Shown in pieces: positions 21,678-36,491 of a DNA stretch of 64,000 bases. Below the pieces are notes generated by a model. It was not told the origin of the DNA. It did no database searches and was given only the letters and a program-made list of their open reading frames with translations. The DNA is from Dipylidium caninum (lineage: Eukaryota; Platyhelminthes; Cestoda; Cyclophyllidea; Dipylidiidae). Numbering within the stretch: position 1 is the stretch's first letter; each line of letters starts with the position of its first letter. The DNA lies in NCBI GenBank assembly GCA_017562135.1, contig QEYB01000981.1, positions 310,001 to 374,000 of the forward strand. Direction: 5' to 3'. A program made the translations under genes and the position numbers.

Positions 21678-24600
21678 TCAGGGGACATAAAAAGGGTGAG
21701 CACTCCCAGTCCCTCCCTGCACACGCCGCGACAGAGCTGCGCAGAAGTCGGGCCAATCTCGCAAAGAGAAAGAGAAAGAGAGAGAGAAGACCAAGAGCCG
21801 CGCGTCTGACAGGCAAGTGAGGGAAAAGAGACCCACCAGGAGAACAGCAGACGCGATGAGAAGACACTTCATGCGGAGATCGAGGTCGACGGGGAAGAAG
21901 ATCTGATAGCTGTCCATCCCCGCGAAGTGCTGCACAGTGAGTCGGCCGAGAGAGCCACGTTCAGAGTGGCATTTCAACTGCAAAAGGAGTCGGCAGTCAA
22001 GACGATGCCGCGGGTGGTGGCTGAGGGAAAAGCAGTTGCACCCAAATGACTGGGGCGGGCAGATCTGGCAAAAATCTGTGCTCGCGTCTACACGAGTGGG
22101 TGAAAGCCCATTCGAAAGCAAGACACGACTCTGCCTGCGAATGCTACTGCCTCTACCCCGTCGCAACACACCAATGCACCAGGTTGGAAGCCGAATCGGC
22201 TGCAGAAGGAGGGAAACGAACCTTGAAAATGCCGTCGATGTAGCGGCTCTGTCGGGCACACGGACCCAGCAGTCGGAGTTGGGGTGTGTCAGTCGAGTCC
22301 AACAGTGAGAGTCGAGTGCGAGGAATACTGCCCGACTGCATGACCGACCCGTAGCTTTCACTTCCCGACATTACGGAAATGGCCTGCAACGAAGGTGAGA
22401 GGCACAAGTAAACACCTCAGTCTGCCATAACGCACACTTTGCCGCGGACATTTTCGTTTCAGGGGGCAGAGAGCGAGTTGACGGCCGTTTTAGTTGGTCA
22501 ATGCCAAATTCTGACGCCGCTCGGCGTCGCTGATGTTACCTGCCAAGTTACTCTGCGCCTCCCGCCGGTGTCGGGACATCGCGTGGAGGAAACCGCTCAG
22601 ATGACCAAACAGCAAACCGACCCAGCCGAACAATAGTAGCATGGACAAGTGCAGGGCCAGAGCTCAACTGACACAGTGTTCGGCCAAGGCAAACTGCGTG
22701 CCGCCATGGGAGCGCAGGCGCACACTCGTTGGAAGGGCGACGCCCGTGTGATTGACACGGAGTGATGCAGTGCTGCAGACACCGATGACGACGTTGACGC
22801 AGTGGGAGAAGCAGGAAATGATAGACACCAGAAATGATGGACTTGTGGGGCAAAGAAGAGGCACGGGGAAAGTCCCCACAGACCAGTCGTCTGCGTCCCT
22901 TTGGGCTTCCGAGCCCTCTATTTGCACGGTCGAGGCATTGTGAGAGAAAAAGTGGCACTTCGCTGGTGCTCACCTCGGCATAAACCTCTGCTCACCTGCG
23001 TCAAAGGTGTTGCATCATCTAAGGCACCTCGGAGCCTCGGTTAAGTAAGTCAACTGACGCTCCCCGAGTGATTTGTTTTGCTACAGGTGAGAAAATGAGT
23101 GGAAAAGTGCAGCAGAACACGTGTAGGGCGATGGAATTGTGGCAGCACGCATTATTAAGAGGTGGGGGCGTGGAGGCCCTTCGACTGCTGAACTGACGGC
23201 GCCGACTACTGCGTCTCCTGCCAATGGTTGACGCCGTTTTGGCGCCTGAGGCATGAAGCAGTCGATGCAGGCGTGCAGTGATTTGGGATGATGTGAAGGC
23301 TTCGCTTTTTGTTTAGGGTTTACAAAATTCACTACCGCGAACGCCAGTTGAGGGAAGAATGACTTTTGACATAATTTTATGTCGACCACTTCACTGTCGG
23401 AGCGGAATATTTTAGGAAGTAATTAGAGGGGAAATGGCGAAAAGTTAGGCAGTCGGGCAAACGGTCAGGAAACCTGGGCGACCTGAACATTCCCACCTTT
23501 ACACGCCGAAACTGTATGGTCAAATTTGCCCCCCCAAAAAGAAGGCGCAGGGCAAAGTGACAAGCGCCTGCGACACAGGAGACGACAGGTCGCATCGCCC
23601 AAGTCCACGAGGCCGCGAGGAAAGCGGGATTGGCCCCGAAGACCGCGGTCGCAAAAGTGTCCACTGGGGACGGGCAAAAGTGGGCCATGGCTTCTCCCGG
23701 ACAGCGGCAATTCGGGCGAATGGTGGCTCCGAGACCGTGTGTGAACCAAACAAGGAAGGCCGCATTCACCCGGTTTGAGGGTGAGGAGGCGTTTGAGAGT
23801 CAGGGTAACCGAGAAAACTTCACAATTTCCACGTTTCCGGGAAAAAAGGTGCTTTCTCACACATGTGCCACTTCCTTCCCACGAAATGATAAGAAGTGTG
23901 AACACCCCGCATGGCAGATGGACAGTGTGCAACGTCGGGTCGACAAGCAGTTGGACCGAACGGGAGCCCACTCTTCCCGTCCTTCTGCGCGCATCCATGT
24001 CCCAATTCTTGTAGGAAAGGCTGTCTTTAATGCACCCGTGAGTGGAACCCGAGGAGGCGGTGCGGAGCGCAGCGGACGCCAAGACCGGCTGCACAAGGCC
24101 CCCTGGTCGGCAAGGCCGGCGGAGCAGCCATCGATGTCTCCGGCGCGATCAAGTCCACTTGTCCAACTAGACTCCACTTAGGCAAACACTCACTCGAAAG
24201 GTGGCCTATTTGAAAAGGCTACAATAATTGTTAAATGGCGCCTCAAGGCCTCTCAACAAAACACAAAAACAAATTGTTCTTCTCATAACAGGCGCGCGTG
24301 TGTGTTTGTGTGTGTGTAGGTGTGAGAAGAAATAATTCAAGGCCTGCGGATCGGTGCCGACTGACGGTGGTATACACACGCTGGGGAGGAGAGAAACAAG
24401 TGTCATTCGTGACAAAATCCGCTTAAATTTTCAATGGGAACACGCAACACAACGGCGTCAGACGATGAGTGCAGGCGATCAGAGGGCGTGAATGTGAAAG
24501 GAGAAGGAGATTTATTGTAAGGGAGTTTAACAAGTGAGCATCGATTTCCACGCATCCACGGGCTCCTTCGCCAAAAATCCACCTCCAAGTAAACCCAGAA

Positions 24601-26603
24601 CCCCCGACTATTTGAATAAAAGTTTGCGTAAAAGGTGGTCAAGGGAGACGGACGGACGAGAGTATTACGGAGACGCTCCCTTTCCTTCGTGACTCCCTCT
24701 CCCCCCCCTGCGCCTCCTCCTCCGAGGATTACAAGTTTCATCGAAAGTTTCTCCAGCTTTAGGTGGAGAGTTATGGGGACCGCTTGGAAATCGGCTTCCC
24801 CGCAACCAGGTGTCTGGAGGACACAAACCATCTCCAACTAAGCCATGTGTATTCGTAAAAATTATTACCGCGTCGCATGTGGTCAGACGAAGACTCACCG
24901 GTGGGTTGCAGCAATAGAAGTTGGGGCAGGAAGCAGTCTTTTCCATGGAGAGCACAGTAACTTCATCGGCGTCGCGGAAGTCAATCTCGAATGCGTGCGT
25001 CCTCTCGGCACAGAGGCGGCTGCACCAACTGCTCGACTCAACGCCCTCCAGGATAGGATTACCTTCGCTATCCGCCACATAGAATTTCCTCGGAAATGCC
25101 GAACAGCACTTGTCTGCAAAAGGGAGAAGAGGAGTGATGCCGCGGAGGGAGGGTTTGCTTTCAACGACTCCCACTGCGGTACTGATTTCTTCAGGGTTGC
25201 GTTGCGCAAACTACTCTCCCCACCCCACCAAATTGAACTTTCTCATTCCCCATGGCTTCTAAGGTGCCATAAGCAGGAAAGATGGTCGGCTGTTTTGGGA
25301 ACCTCGTTAGTAGGTCATCGCCACCCTGCGCACCTCGAATAGCCATGGGGATTCGGTTCGGGGGCAACCGCATTATGACGCTGCGAACAGCATAAACAGC
25401 GCAAAGACAAATTTTAACATGAGGAAACGAGCTGAATGGTATAAAATAATCCACTTTAGCGGCACATTTAATCTTACTTAGACGCGTGCCTTGCGGTATC
25501 GGCGAAAAAATTGGCCAAGGGAATAAACAAATGTGCTCTCGTGGAAAATATTGCCTACGAAAGAGGGCACGCAGCATACAAAACCCTCATGCTGTTGTTG
25601 TGTAAGGAAAAGGCTCCATTTTTGACAATCGGAAGGACTCAACACAAAGCCTGAGTGAAGAAGGAACACACGGGCCTACTAAAGTCTACTGATAAAATAA
25701 TCAACTTAAAAAAAATAGGTCAATGACTTGATTTTTTGAAAAGATCACAATTACGTGCATAGCTTCAAGGCCTCGGTAGAGGCAAATGGAGTGGTCGGAG
25801 GAAACGAACTGAACATCTGATGGACACGATGCAGCAAATGTAAACAAAGGGAGATGTCTGTTCACATGGCCGAGGCAAACAATAATATTCAGGTGCCGTT
25901 ACGGCCACAGTGTAAACCCAACATTGATTCGCAAATGGCACAATATGCTTCGCAAAGTATTTTCTTAACGGGAACAGTGGGGTAAGGATTCTTAAATGAA
26001 ACCGCCTCTAAAAGTGGGAACTGGAATCGGATAGTGAGTCTCAATTTGCATAATATAACCTGGAGTGTTTCTCGATTACTTGTCTTGGGATCACTGAATT
26101 GACAGCCTTTTTAAATCTCAGGAGCCTTTTCCTAGACCCAAGGTTGGGATTACAAACTACGCAAGTGGCTTTCACTCTGATTCGGACGTTAAGAATTTAT
26201 ACGTAGCTGCCTTTTTTTGTCAGCTAAGGTATAGGTTATTAAAAGTAGAGAAGTTCGAGAAGAGAGCTGAAAAAGGCCTCAAAGTATCGGAGTAATAAAA
26301 TTACAATCAGCCGGTGAAAAGCCGAATGCTCTGGTCAGTGCTTCAAAGAATGCTCTATAGATGTGGTATCTGCTTAAATTAATAAACACTCGTGTAGGTG
26401 TGATGAAATCGGACAGGAAGGTCCCAGCACATTTTTAACAGAAGAATAATATCTTACTTTCGCCCTCAATGGGGACACGGTAGACACGCAGTTGGGTGGT
26501 TCTCAAGAGGAATCGCAGTCCCTCAGGAATGTCGAATTCCGCCGAAACCACATTATCCCTTACACATCGCGCGCATTCTCTGGGCCTCCAAGTCCGTAGA
26601 CAT
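21678..26603 (-). CDS. Phospholipid scramblase, four exons found, 5' end missing
   Basis: Minus-strand exons: 26458-26603, 24899-25113, 22222-22383 and 21977 down to a stop at 21678. Phases match at each junction (1, 0, 0). The segments align in order with animal PLSCR proteins: PEGLRFLLRTTQLRVY for the PGLEYL..IDQL region; KFYVADSEGNPI, then a CSRLC Cys pair and HAFEIDFRDADEVTVL for the first repeat; LSLLDSTDTPQLRLLGPC for the second; and YQIFFPVDLDLRMKCLL for the FPLDLDVKMKAV region with its Ca2+-binding segment and terminal membrane helix. Such proteins move lipids between plasma-membrane leaflets in response to Ca2+; some act in the nucleus. The usual run of palmitoylated cysteines is reduced to FYCCNPP. 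The first listed exon opens at a phase-2 acceptor, so at least one upstream exon is missing. The last exon continues about 35 codons beyond the family's usual end, so a donor near the membrane helix may lead to another exon. Confidence 0.75.
21762..21789. repeat. GA-rich simple repeat
   Basis: A (GAAA/GA)n purine tract in the tail of the scramblase terminal frame. It is read as a Ser/Phe/Leu-rich stretch on the minus strand, which is a reason to doubt that the frame is coding this far. Confidence 0.7.
22384..24898 (-). other. Scramblase intron
   Basis: 2.5 kb, GC-rich. A 209-codon minus-strand frame (23465-24094) and several plus-strand frames lie inside it. None resembles a known family, and their overlap on both strands suggests low stop density rather than genes. 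Confidence 0.5.
25114..26457 (-). other. Scramblase intron and GC boundary
   Basis: The sequence changes here from GC-rich (below about 25.4 kb) to AT-rich (above). The minus-strand donor is AAA-GTAAG at 26458 and the acceptor is CCCTTTTGCAG at 25114. No other gene is seen. Confidence 0.6.
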
Positions 26604-28295
26604 CTGCCAGTGGCAGGAAAATCAATAAAAAAACCCTCAAATTAGTGAAAATACTTTCGATAAGTTTGCTACGATGTAATGTCGACTAAACTTGGTCCCA
26701 GCAGACCAAACACAGACGACTACACAAAAAGTGGAAGTAAGTGTTGTTTGCTACAATCAAGAATTGCGACTTCGATTAAAAATAGCATTGCTTACAAATA
26801 GGAGGTCGCGTATTAATTAATTATCCGTGTTTAACAAATACTAGATGTCAAGTAAGTCCCTACTTCTGAAGCAAAGTTACTGCAACAGTAACAATATTCA
26901 CAGAGACGGATTTGTGGGATAGCAATTTTTAAGTTTGGATGTTTTAGGTGAACTATATACCATACAAACTTATCCAGCAATTTAACCTAACGTAATTTAA
27001 TGGCTGAATAAAAATCATATTAATCAAACAAGTCTTTAAACAATACGAAAGCTCGAAAGCCAAGAAATTCATGTGAAATCACGCCTACAAACAAATCAGT
27101 TTCTTTTCAAAAGGAACATAAATCAACACATGGATACCTGCTAGAGTCAAAGAAATCATCACATCAACGTAGACAGCAAACGAAAAGTATCCAGAGGCTA
27201 CGGGAAAGGACCTAAAATAGTAATTATCTTCCTAAGGGCAGACTATCGAATAAACAGGCTCCGTTTTATACTTTTCGACAAGACTGTGGATTCACTTAAG
27301 ATCTTCTCCTGCATCAGCGTGGTAATTAATGTTTAAGGAGCATCGAATGGAACAACGGAGAGGCCTACATTAGCGGAGAGCGTACGACGCGCGGACAAAA
27401 AAGCCAAATGCCAATTTTCCACTCAAGGTTAATAAACATGTTTGTAGTTAGGTACAACAAAATAAACCAGCAGGTTGCTAAAATATTGATGTCATTTAAT
27501 GTGACTTGCCAGAAAATTCAGTATTTTGGTTGCGCGGATCATTGTCGTACGCTTTACTTAGCTGGTTAACAAAAAAACGTTTGTTCTATGATTTCATTAG
27601 ATCTCAGGGACTAACGCAATTTCGTCCTAAGACTCACCAATTAATTATATATTGAGTGAAACTCTTGCCGTGTGTTACATTTAATTCTTTGGTATGCATG
27701 TGCTCTAAAAGTGGAAGCGGAATCTTAAAACACGAGGGCAGGCGGAGATCCGGATATCTATGATGCCGGTTTATTGCAAAACATTTTGAATGAAAAAGAA
27801 GTATGTAGCCAAAGGCAGAATATATTTTAAGAGCATCTAAATCCTCACACGCTGACATAGTACGTAACTTTTTACCTGACGACGGTCAAATGCTTTGAAG
27901 AAGGATTTCGTTACCATATTGTAATAAACTTTGATTTTACATGCTTATGCAGACAAAGCATAGCCAAGTCATTAGTTAATAGCCCCTATCGGAGGATGAT
28001 TCACGCTCTATATTCCCTCGGTTAGCAAAGTTAATGACGCTGTCTTTAGTCAACGTTCCAAAATAGGAACATATTGCTCCTCGAAATTGAAGGTTGTCAA
28101 ATGAAGGTAATAGAAATTTCGTTGACAGTCTTGTGGGATATGTCCTCTCTACAAGCGCGACCGCATTGATGATAGGCAGTTTTTCCCTTTCATTATGGCC
28201 TCGAGCAGTAACCTCGTTTATAGTCATTTTACACCCCTTTAATGCATTAGCGTTTTCTCACCATTCACCCGCTCATTACTTCGAAATGGTGTCGC
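26604..28295. other. AT-rich stretch upstream of the known scramblase exons
   Basis: It should contain, or lead to, the missing 5' exon(s) of the scramblase. I could not identify one. No other gene is supported. Confidence 0.35.
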
Positions 28296-28500
28296 CTACG
28301 ATGGCAGCGTAATTGGTCGCTCTTCCCCAGGCAGCCTCCCCATAAGTTTGGTAGACTCCAGAATGGTTTCTGAGGGCAAGCTGACCAGGAAATGCCCATC
28401 TTTAGTGGTGACTTTGCCGTTCTCAATGGTGGTCAAGCCGTAAGTCAAGCATACAACAAGACCGGCAAGTGTGGCCAGGGTCGCGTTAGAAAATAATCGT
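28296..28500 (-). CDS. Orphan terminal exon, C-terminal 67 residues of an unknown membrane protein
   Basis: This frame is open from a possible acceptor (TTTAAAG ending at 28501) to a TAG at 28296-28298 and contains no early ATG. It encodes a hydrophobic helix (LATLAGLVVCLTYGL) followed by a hydrophilic tail with GKVTTKDGHFLVSLPSETIL and LPGEERPITLPS. The GC content is higher than in its AT-rich surroundings, as expected of coding sequence. The acceptor has a poor pyrimidine tract. I do not recognise the family. Upstream exons would lie between 28.5 and 30.9 kb, and I did not find them. A decayed retrocopy is an alternative. Confidence 0.4.
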
Positions 28501-30936
28501 CTTTAAACTCTAAACGTCAGACAACATTCGGAAAGTATTTTAAAGCATCATGACAACTTTCGGATGCACTTTATGTTAGTCGCCGATGATTACGGTAAAT
28601 GAAAGGGCGGTGTAGAAAGAAATGAGTCTTTCTCTGTGTTCCCAAAAGCTGGTTGAAGGTGCTGTAGGCAGAAAGACTACAGGGGAAGCAAATTGACATC
28701 TGCTTCTCCTTTTGGGGCCTATATCTGTATATAACGCAATCTTCGGAGTTGAAATGCATTTTTAATGACTGCTTAACTGTAAAATTTCTAAAAGTTTCAC
28801 CTCAAAACTTAAACGCAGTAATCTGCCATTACATGTTTGTGACACCATCACATATGGGTTAAATGAGGGTCAGAGAAGACTTTTGCAGGTCGTACTTGAG
28901 ACCTGTTCCTCTGATGTACCCTTTTGTGGTTAATATAAGTCTTGAAAGACGGGACGCACTAACGCATGGACATCGTTCCGACACTCGATCTTGCCTTAGC
29001 AGTTAACATCCTCGAGGACTAAAACACCTCAGCCGTAGGCGTTAAGGTACCTGATCAAACGACACAGGCTCGTTTGTTTTTTACCTACAAGTTACAATAC
29101 TTATTACTTGCACTCTCTTTGCTTAAGAATATTCCCTGAAAATAACTACTCGACTCGAGAAAATATCCTCCCGACAATAGACGAGTGAATCAATTGACCA
29201 CCCTCTTCTGTGCGGACAGGATGGAGAGTGATTATTTTGGCCAAAATGACGCTCGGATGTTCACATGCCCCTCAAATTTTCCTTCTTTCCGGCTGTGCGT
29301 ACACAATCGGCGGTTGCCAAGACACCGCCATGTCAACTTGAGGTGGCGCCTCGTTCCCGTTCGCCCTTTTGTGGGGCAAGAACATCCACGACGATAAGAG
29401 TGTAGGCCAAGAGATTTGGCAACTTGGTGAGAGGTAAAGATTGCCGAAACCGCTTCATGAGGACGCATTTCTCTCACTCCTTAAAGGCCTCAACACAGCA
29501 CTCAAATCACCTAAATCCAACCTGACTCCACGTCTGTTTAACCTACATTCTGAGCGGGGCATTTTGGCCAAACCCGCCACAAAAGTGAGGCCCATTTGGA
29601 GGGGCCGATCATGTCCTTACTTGCTGCACTCCGCTTTCAGCCACCACCACTGCGTTGTGTCAAGAGGGTGTTTTAGAATTCCAACAAAACTCTCTCCTTT
29701 GGGCGCCTCCACTTCATTTGAGGCCTCGGTTCTACACCCGACTCTTCCCGAGGCCTCGGAGGGGCCTCCCTCTCCCTCCTCTCCGAATGTGTGCTCCGAT
29801 TGCTCAGTTCGCTTGAGAAATCAAACTGAATGGACGCTGCAACCCATCTTGTACGCTCTAACACAACTTTCAATTACGAGTTTTGTGGTCTACCGATTGT
29901 CACACTGAACCTTTCACCATTTAACCGGCCTGGAGGACGAATAAAACAAACAACGAGGCTGTGGGTGCCAAGTTAATCAGTCGTTTCACCTCAATTATGT
30001 CAAAGGTGGTAACAACCCTCCTCACCCCCCTTATTTACCGCCAATTTTGTGCTGGGAGCGCGAATGACCGCCTGTACAACCGGCTTCTTTTCATCGGAAT
30101 GCTAAAGAGTTCCGTAAAACTGTGCTGGAATTCCGCTCCATTCAGATCATTCTCGACACTGCCCTCTGAGATGCCAAGCGGCTAAACTGCGTGGTTATGT
30201 GAACGAAAAGTTTCCTCATTTCAATGACTATTTTATTTCCTCCAGTAGAAGAGACTAACGAGGGAAGATGTCCTCCAAAGCCCAGTTCCACCAGTTAAGG
30301 CTGGGGTTTATCGGAAGGGCAAACGACTAGAGAACCTAATAGTCCACGTAGCCACACTCTTTGAACCTCCTGCCCAACGGATACAGCTTAGCATCATTCA
30401 CCACCTCAACCTGGTGAGTGGAATCCCAACCGCCTTCAGTCCAGAGGCGTTACATCGAAGGCGAAAGGTTTCTTCACACATTTGCCTTGCCAAACGTGGT
30501 GCAATTTTTAAACAAACGTGTGAGGTCGCATACAGACGCGCTGTCGGTAGTCGCCTGAAAAAGAACAATGGCAATCAGCGACACAATTTCGCAATTTTGA
30601 AAGAGACAGGCGTTCTATCTGACTGAGGCGCTAAACAGTTATCGTAACGTGGGATGCAATTTCAATGAGTGCTTCGGCGACTAGACAAAATAAAAGTGAG
30701 CACTTTGAAGGGCCAAAAAAGCAGTCAGTGCGACATTAGGTGGTTTACACCATAGCAAACACCCTGGCAATAAAGGAGGGACTGTAATGAAACAATAGCA
30801 ATATACTCATCGAATGGCCCGATCAACAAGCACAAATTGCAACAAGGTCATCGACAGACAAGTAGAAGCGCAAAACAACGAGGAAGACGTTTCTGATCGA
30901 GTGATTATGGCAAGAGAGAGGAAGTCGCAAGACAGG
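28501..30936. other. Intergenic stretch, 28.5-30.9 kb
   Basis: It holds a plus-strand frame of 155 codons (29441-29908, opening with TTG) and shorter ones. I recognise none of them and see no good splice sites. It may hold 5' exons of the orphan minus-strand gene. Confidence 0.3.
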
Positions 30937-33113
<2,177 letters not shown>

Positions 33114-33784
33114 TCGGGGGTATTGAGAGTAATGTGAGGAACAGCAAGAACCACGGAATAAGCGTGCAACACTCGGATCAATGTGAGCGGCTCGTGAAGG
33201 ACAAGGCGGTAGAAGATTAAGTGGGCGTTTAGGTAATGAGTGGCGTGGTGAAAGAATAATATAATAATAAGCCCTTACTTACTCACGATGCCGCACGATG
33301 AATTTTTGTAGTAAGATACAGTATTGAAAATTAAAAGTGCTAAATGTTAGGCGACTTTTGTGTATCTAAATTACCTCGCCCTTAAAGCTAAAATGCCAAA
33401 GTATCGCAACCGTTTTAGTTATTATGAATAATTAACGTCGGCGGTTTGTTACATCCCGAAAACCATGGCGTGCCGTCTACTCCGAGAAGAACAACCTTCC
33501 AATGCAGTAGAATGTTTTGTTGAATATTGCACTATCTGCGTCCGTTCTGGGCACCTTTTTAAAAGTTCGAACCTTTCCACTTCGCCTCTTTTACCAATTG
33601 TTGCGTAATCACCTATTTTTCTGCGATACGAATTCCGCTAAATATTAATATCTTAGCCATCCTTGCGCGTTAGGTTGACGTTAAATGTCACGTTTCTCAG
33701 TACTCTAAGTGATAAAATTTATTTGAATATGTTTTACTTTCTTTGCTAAACCTTAACCATCAGCGCAATATACGTCGCTCGTCA
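33114..33784. promoter_or_regulatory. Shared upstream region of CAPSL-like and HSD17B12-like genes
   Basis: An AT-rich 671-bp spacer between divergent start codons. CCAAT pentamers occur near 33497 and 33594. A pyrimidine-rich CATCAG acceptor-like site about 15 bp before the HSD17B12 ATG may be a UTR-intron or trans-splice acceptor. No clear TATA box is seen. Confidence 0.35.
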
Positions 33785-34883
33785 ATGGGTGCTCTTGTCG
33801 TCGTCTGCCTAGTAGGCTTTTTCCTTTTCAGGCTACTATGCTTCGGGTGGCAGTTGATAAGATATTTTGAGCCTCTCAGAAATGTGTTTTCGAAAAGAAA
33901 GGATCTTAAGCTTGCTGGTGAGTGGGCTATTATAACCGGCTCTACTGATGGGATTGGCAAAGCCTTTGCGGAGGAGCTTGCCCATGATGGACTCAATATT
34001 TTCCTTATTAGTCGTAATGCCGAAAAACTTAACAATGTAGCAGAAGAACTTGAACGTGTACACAAGATTCAGACAGTAACTTTTGTTGCTGACTTCACTA
34101 AAGTAAGGGAAATATTCATTTGCACCATCACATTTCCGTCACTCACCTCCCTTTTTTACATAAAAGGCGGATTTTTATGACGATTTGAAACGGAAAATTG
34201 ACGATCTTCCTTCTGTCGCCTGTCTTATCAACAATGTGGGAATGTCACAGGTTTGTGCTGGACCCATCGCCACCTGTGAATTCTTGAACACTGGATTTAT
34301 TCAGCAGATCGTTTTCTGCAACATCATATCTACTGCTTGTATGACACGAATAACCATGCCCAAGATGCTGTCAACCAATAAAAACCCTAGGCATCCGCCC
34401 TGTATAATTAACATGTCCTCTGTTTCGGCTATCTACCCTCGTCCTTACAAGTCTTTATACGCTGGATGCAAGTCATTTGTGCAAAACTTCTCTGCTTCGG
34501 TTGCTGGGGAAGTTAGAGGACTTATAGGAACCCAGGTTCGACTCCTCACACTCACTCCAGGCTTCATTTGGACTCCTAGGAGAGGCGAAAAGAGTGTCAA
34601 TTTTTTTAAACCTACTCCCGAGGTATTTGCCAAATCAGCGCTAAATATGATCGGCGTCACCTCTCAGTGTTGCGGCTACATGCCTCATGAATTGATGGCT
34701 TTTGGTTTGGGACTACTACCCGGCTGCTTGCGGGATTGGGTCATCGCAACTTTTGAAATTAACCAGAGGAAGAAGTTTTTTGTCGCATTTCAAGAATCAG
34801 TAGATCTATTTCTTACCAGCCTTATTATTTCATTTTCTGGCGACGTATTGATTTTCTTACTTGTTACTTTGTTACTCCAATGA
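33785..34883 (+). CDS. HSD17B12: HSD17B12/LET-767-like 3-ketoacyl-CoA reductase (SDR), two exons
   Basis: Exons are 33785-34102 and 34167-34883, separated by a 64-nt phase-0 intron. The first ATG in frame is 33785. The product is 344 aa. Residues 1-30 contain an N-terminal membrane anchor. The short-chain dehydrogenase fold follows: TGSTDGIGKAF nucleotide-binding loop, LISRNAEKL, VADFTK-ADFYDD across the splice, NNVGMS, a catalytic Ser in IINMSSVSA, and YxxxK as YAGCK. The domain order and the NNVGMS motif match the very-long-chain 3-oxoacyl-CoA reductase of fatty-acid elongation in the ER membrane; some members reduce steroids. The protein runs about 30 residues beyond human HSD17B12. It ends in a hydrophobic tail (LIFLLVTLLLQ) instead of a lysine ER-retrieval signal. 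The active-site Ser, Tyr and Lys are all present. Confidence 0.9.
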
Positions 34884-36218
34884 TTTTTCAACCAAAAAGC
34901 ATCTAATGTGAGTTGATTTGTTGACATCTTCGAACTTTTGTCGAATAATAGATTACTCCTACTTCTTGCTCATTCTATGTGATAAAGTAAGGTTGAGGAT
35001 CTAAGTAATCTTTATTGAACATATGCACTGCAACTTTATTTGACAGATTGGAGTATAGAGGTGCAATGTTTTCGTCATACTTCGTTCTCTTATCCGAGTT
35101 GAGTTTCGTCCGTCTTGTCATAGTCTTGTGTGATTAGTCACTGAGATCGTCATATTAAAATGAACAAAGAATTAGTTGGTGAGCAGTCTTAAAATCCCTA
35201 TACTGCTTGTTCCATCTAAGTCAACTTAAGGTAACCAGATGATGAGGTGTAACGGTGCCCTTATTAGGCTCCAAGTATTTGATTTCATCGTGATTTTGAT
35301 ATCTTTATGTCTTTATTTTTAGGTAGTTGGCTCTAATAATTATAAGAAAATGTGCCTGGTAGTTCCAATTTAGTTTCGTTACACCTATATATGGTATGAC
35401 CGCGTCCACTTTATCCAAACTTCCTTGTCAGATTGAGCAACTATGGAGCTTAGCTTAACATTGGCGAGGAAATTCTCAATCAATAAATGATTACCTAGGC
35501 GGTATCTTGGTTTTTCTGGGATCAACTATACCACTTTTTCAACTACCAGCCTGTGAGTACTTGACGCTTTTGGGCCCTCTCAATGGTACCCGCGTAAGTC
35601 CTCTTTTATTGAATCTAGTGTCAGATCTCGTAATTGAACCTGCACGCATCTCCGAAGCACACCTTGTAGCTCGGCAAGTGTGAATATTTGCGTAGCATTC
35701 GATTTCCTTATCATGCATCAGTGTTGGATGGATCACTGTATTTCAGTCAATTTGACTCACTCACATCGTCGCCGACAGCAATGTCACCGGAAAACTGCGT
35801 CTTCCACTTTTTTTAACTTTTGCGCTCAGGTATTTCGTCTGCCCGGCAGTAGGTGCCTTTCCAGTTGAGCCTACCGAAATTGATCATGATCCTACGGGGA
35901 AATACGTCTTTTGTCGGTCTTCAATGGTGATTTAGCCACAGGCGGACGATTAAGTGTCGCAATAAAGGGATACTAAACTTACCTTCCACGAACCATTAAC
36001 TTCGCTGGTCATTTATTTATGAATAACTGCAATCTGAATTATACGTCTGATGTCTTAAATGAGCCCTCTGATCCTGCAAGACGGTGGGGGAATAAGCCGG
36101 CGCTGATTAAGTGACATCAACCATAGAGTTTATGACGCGTTAGATTTTAAATCAATTGCAATAAACAAACAGGTTAAGTCCGATCTGCAAAGGGAGGCTA
36201 CCTAAATGACCATTTCAT
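34884..36218. other. Intergenic, HSD17B12-like to small ORF pair
   Basis: AT-rich, without recognisable genes. Possible polyadenylation-type AATAAA sequences occur, for example near 35482, but none is clearly assigned. Confidence 0.4.
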
Positions 36219-36491
36219 ATGTCATCAAAAACCGCTAAAAGTCCTCCTACCCAATATGGCATCACGCCAACAAACCGCAAAGAAGAGCGAATGATGAGGA
36301 CAACTGGAGGTGGTCCACGTCGGAAAAAAAATCTTTCAATGGCGGTGGAGGATTTGACGGATGGCACAATGAGGTTGATTTGTCTTAGGTCCTGGTCGCA
36401 TGAGGCACGCCTCGTTCCTCATCTCACCGGCTACATTCAATCACCATCAGAGCCGCTTAATCCTTCACAACTGAAAGGTGAAAAATGGTAA
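36219..36491 (+). CDS. Possible small basic protein or first exon, 90 aa
   Basis: An ATG-initiated frame with a low-complexity, lysine/arginine-rich N terminus (MSSKTAKSPPTQYGITP, then GGGPRRKKNLSMAVEDL). Composition is protein-like up to about residue 52, where a GTTGAT donor-like site follows. The remainder is less convincing. No domain is recognised. It is convergent with, and overlaps by 55 bp, the minus-strand frame at 36437-36730, so at most one of the two may be real. Confidence 0.25.
   Translation: MSSKTAKSPPTQYGITPTNRKEERMMRTTGGGPRRKKNLSMAVEDLTDGTMRLICLRSWSHEARLVPHLTGYIQSPSEPLNPSQLKGEKW

Noticed and set aside
23465..24094. 209-codon minus-strand open frame in the scramblase intron
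   Set aside because: It overlaps long frames on the other strand and in other phases. The flanking scramblase exons splice cleanly over it.
24845..25342. 165-codon plus-strand frame
   Set aside because: It is antisense to the identified scramblase exon 24899-25113 and its flanks.
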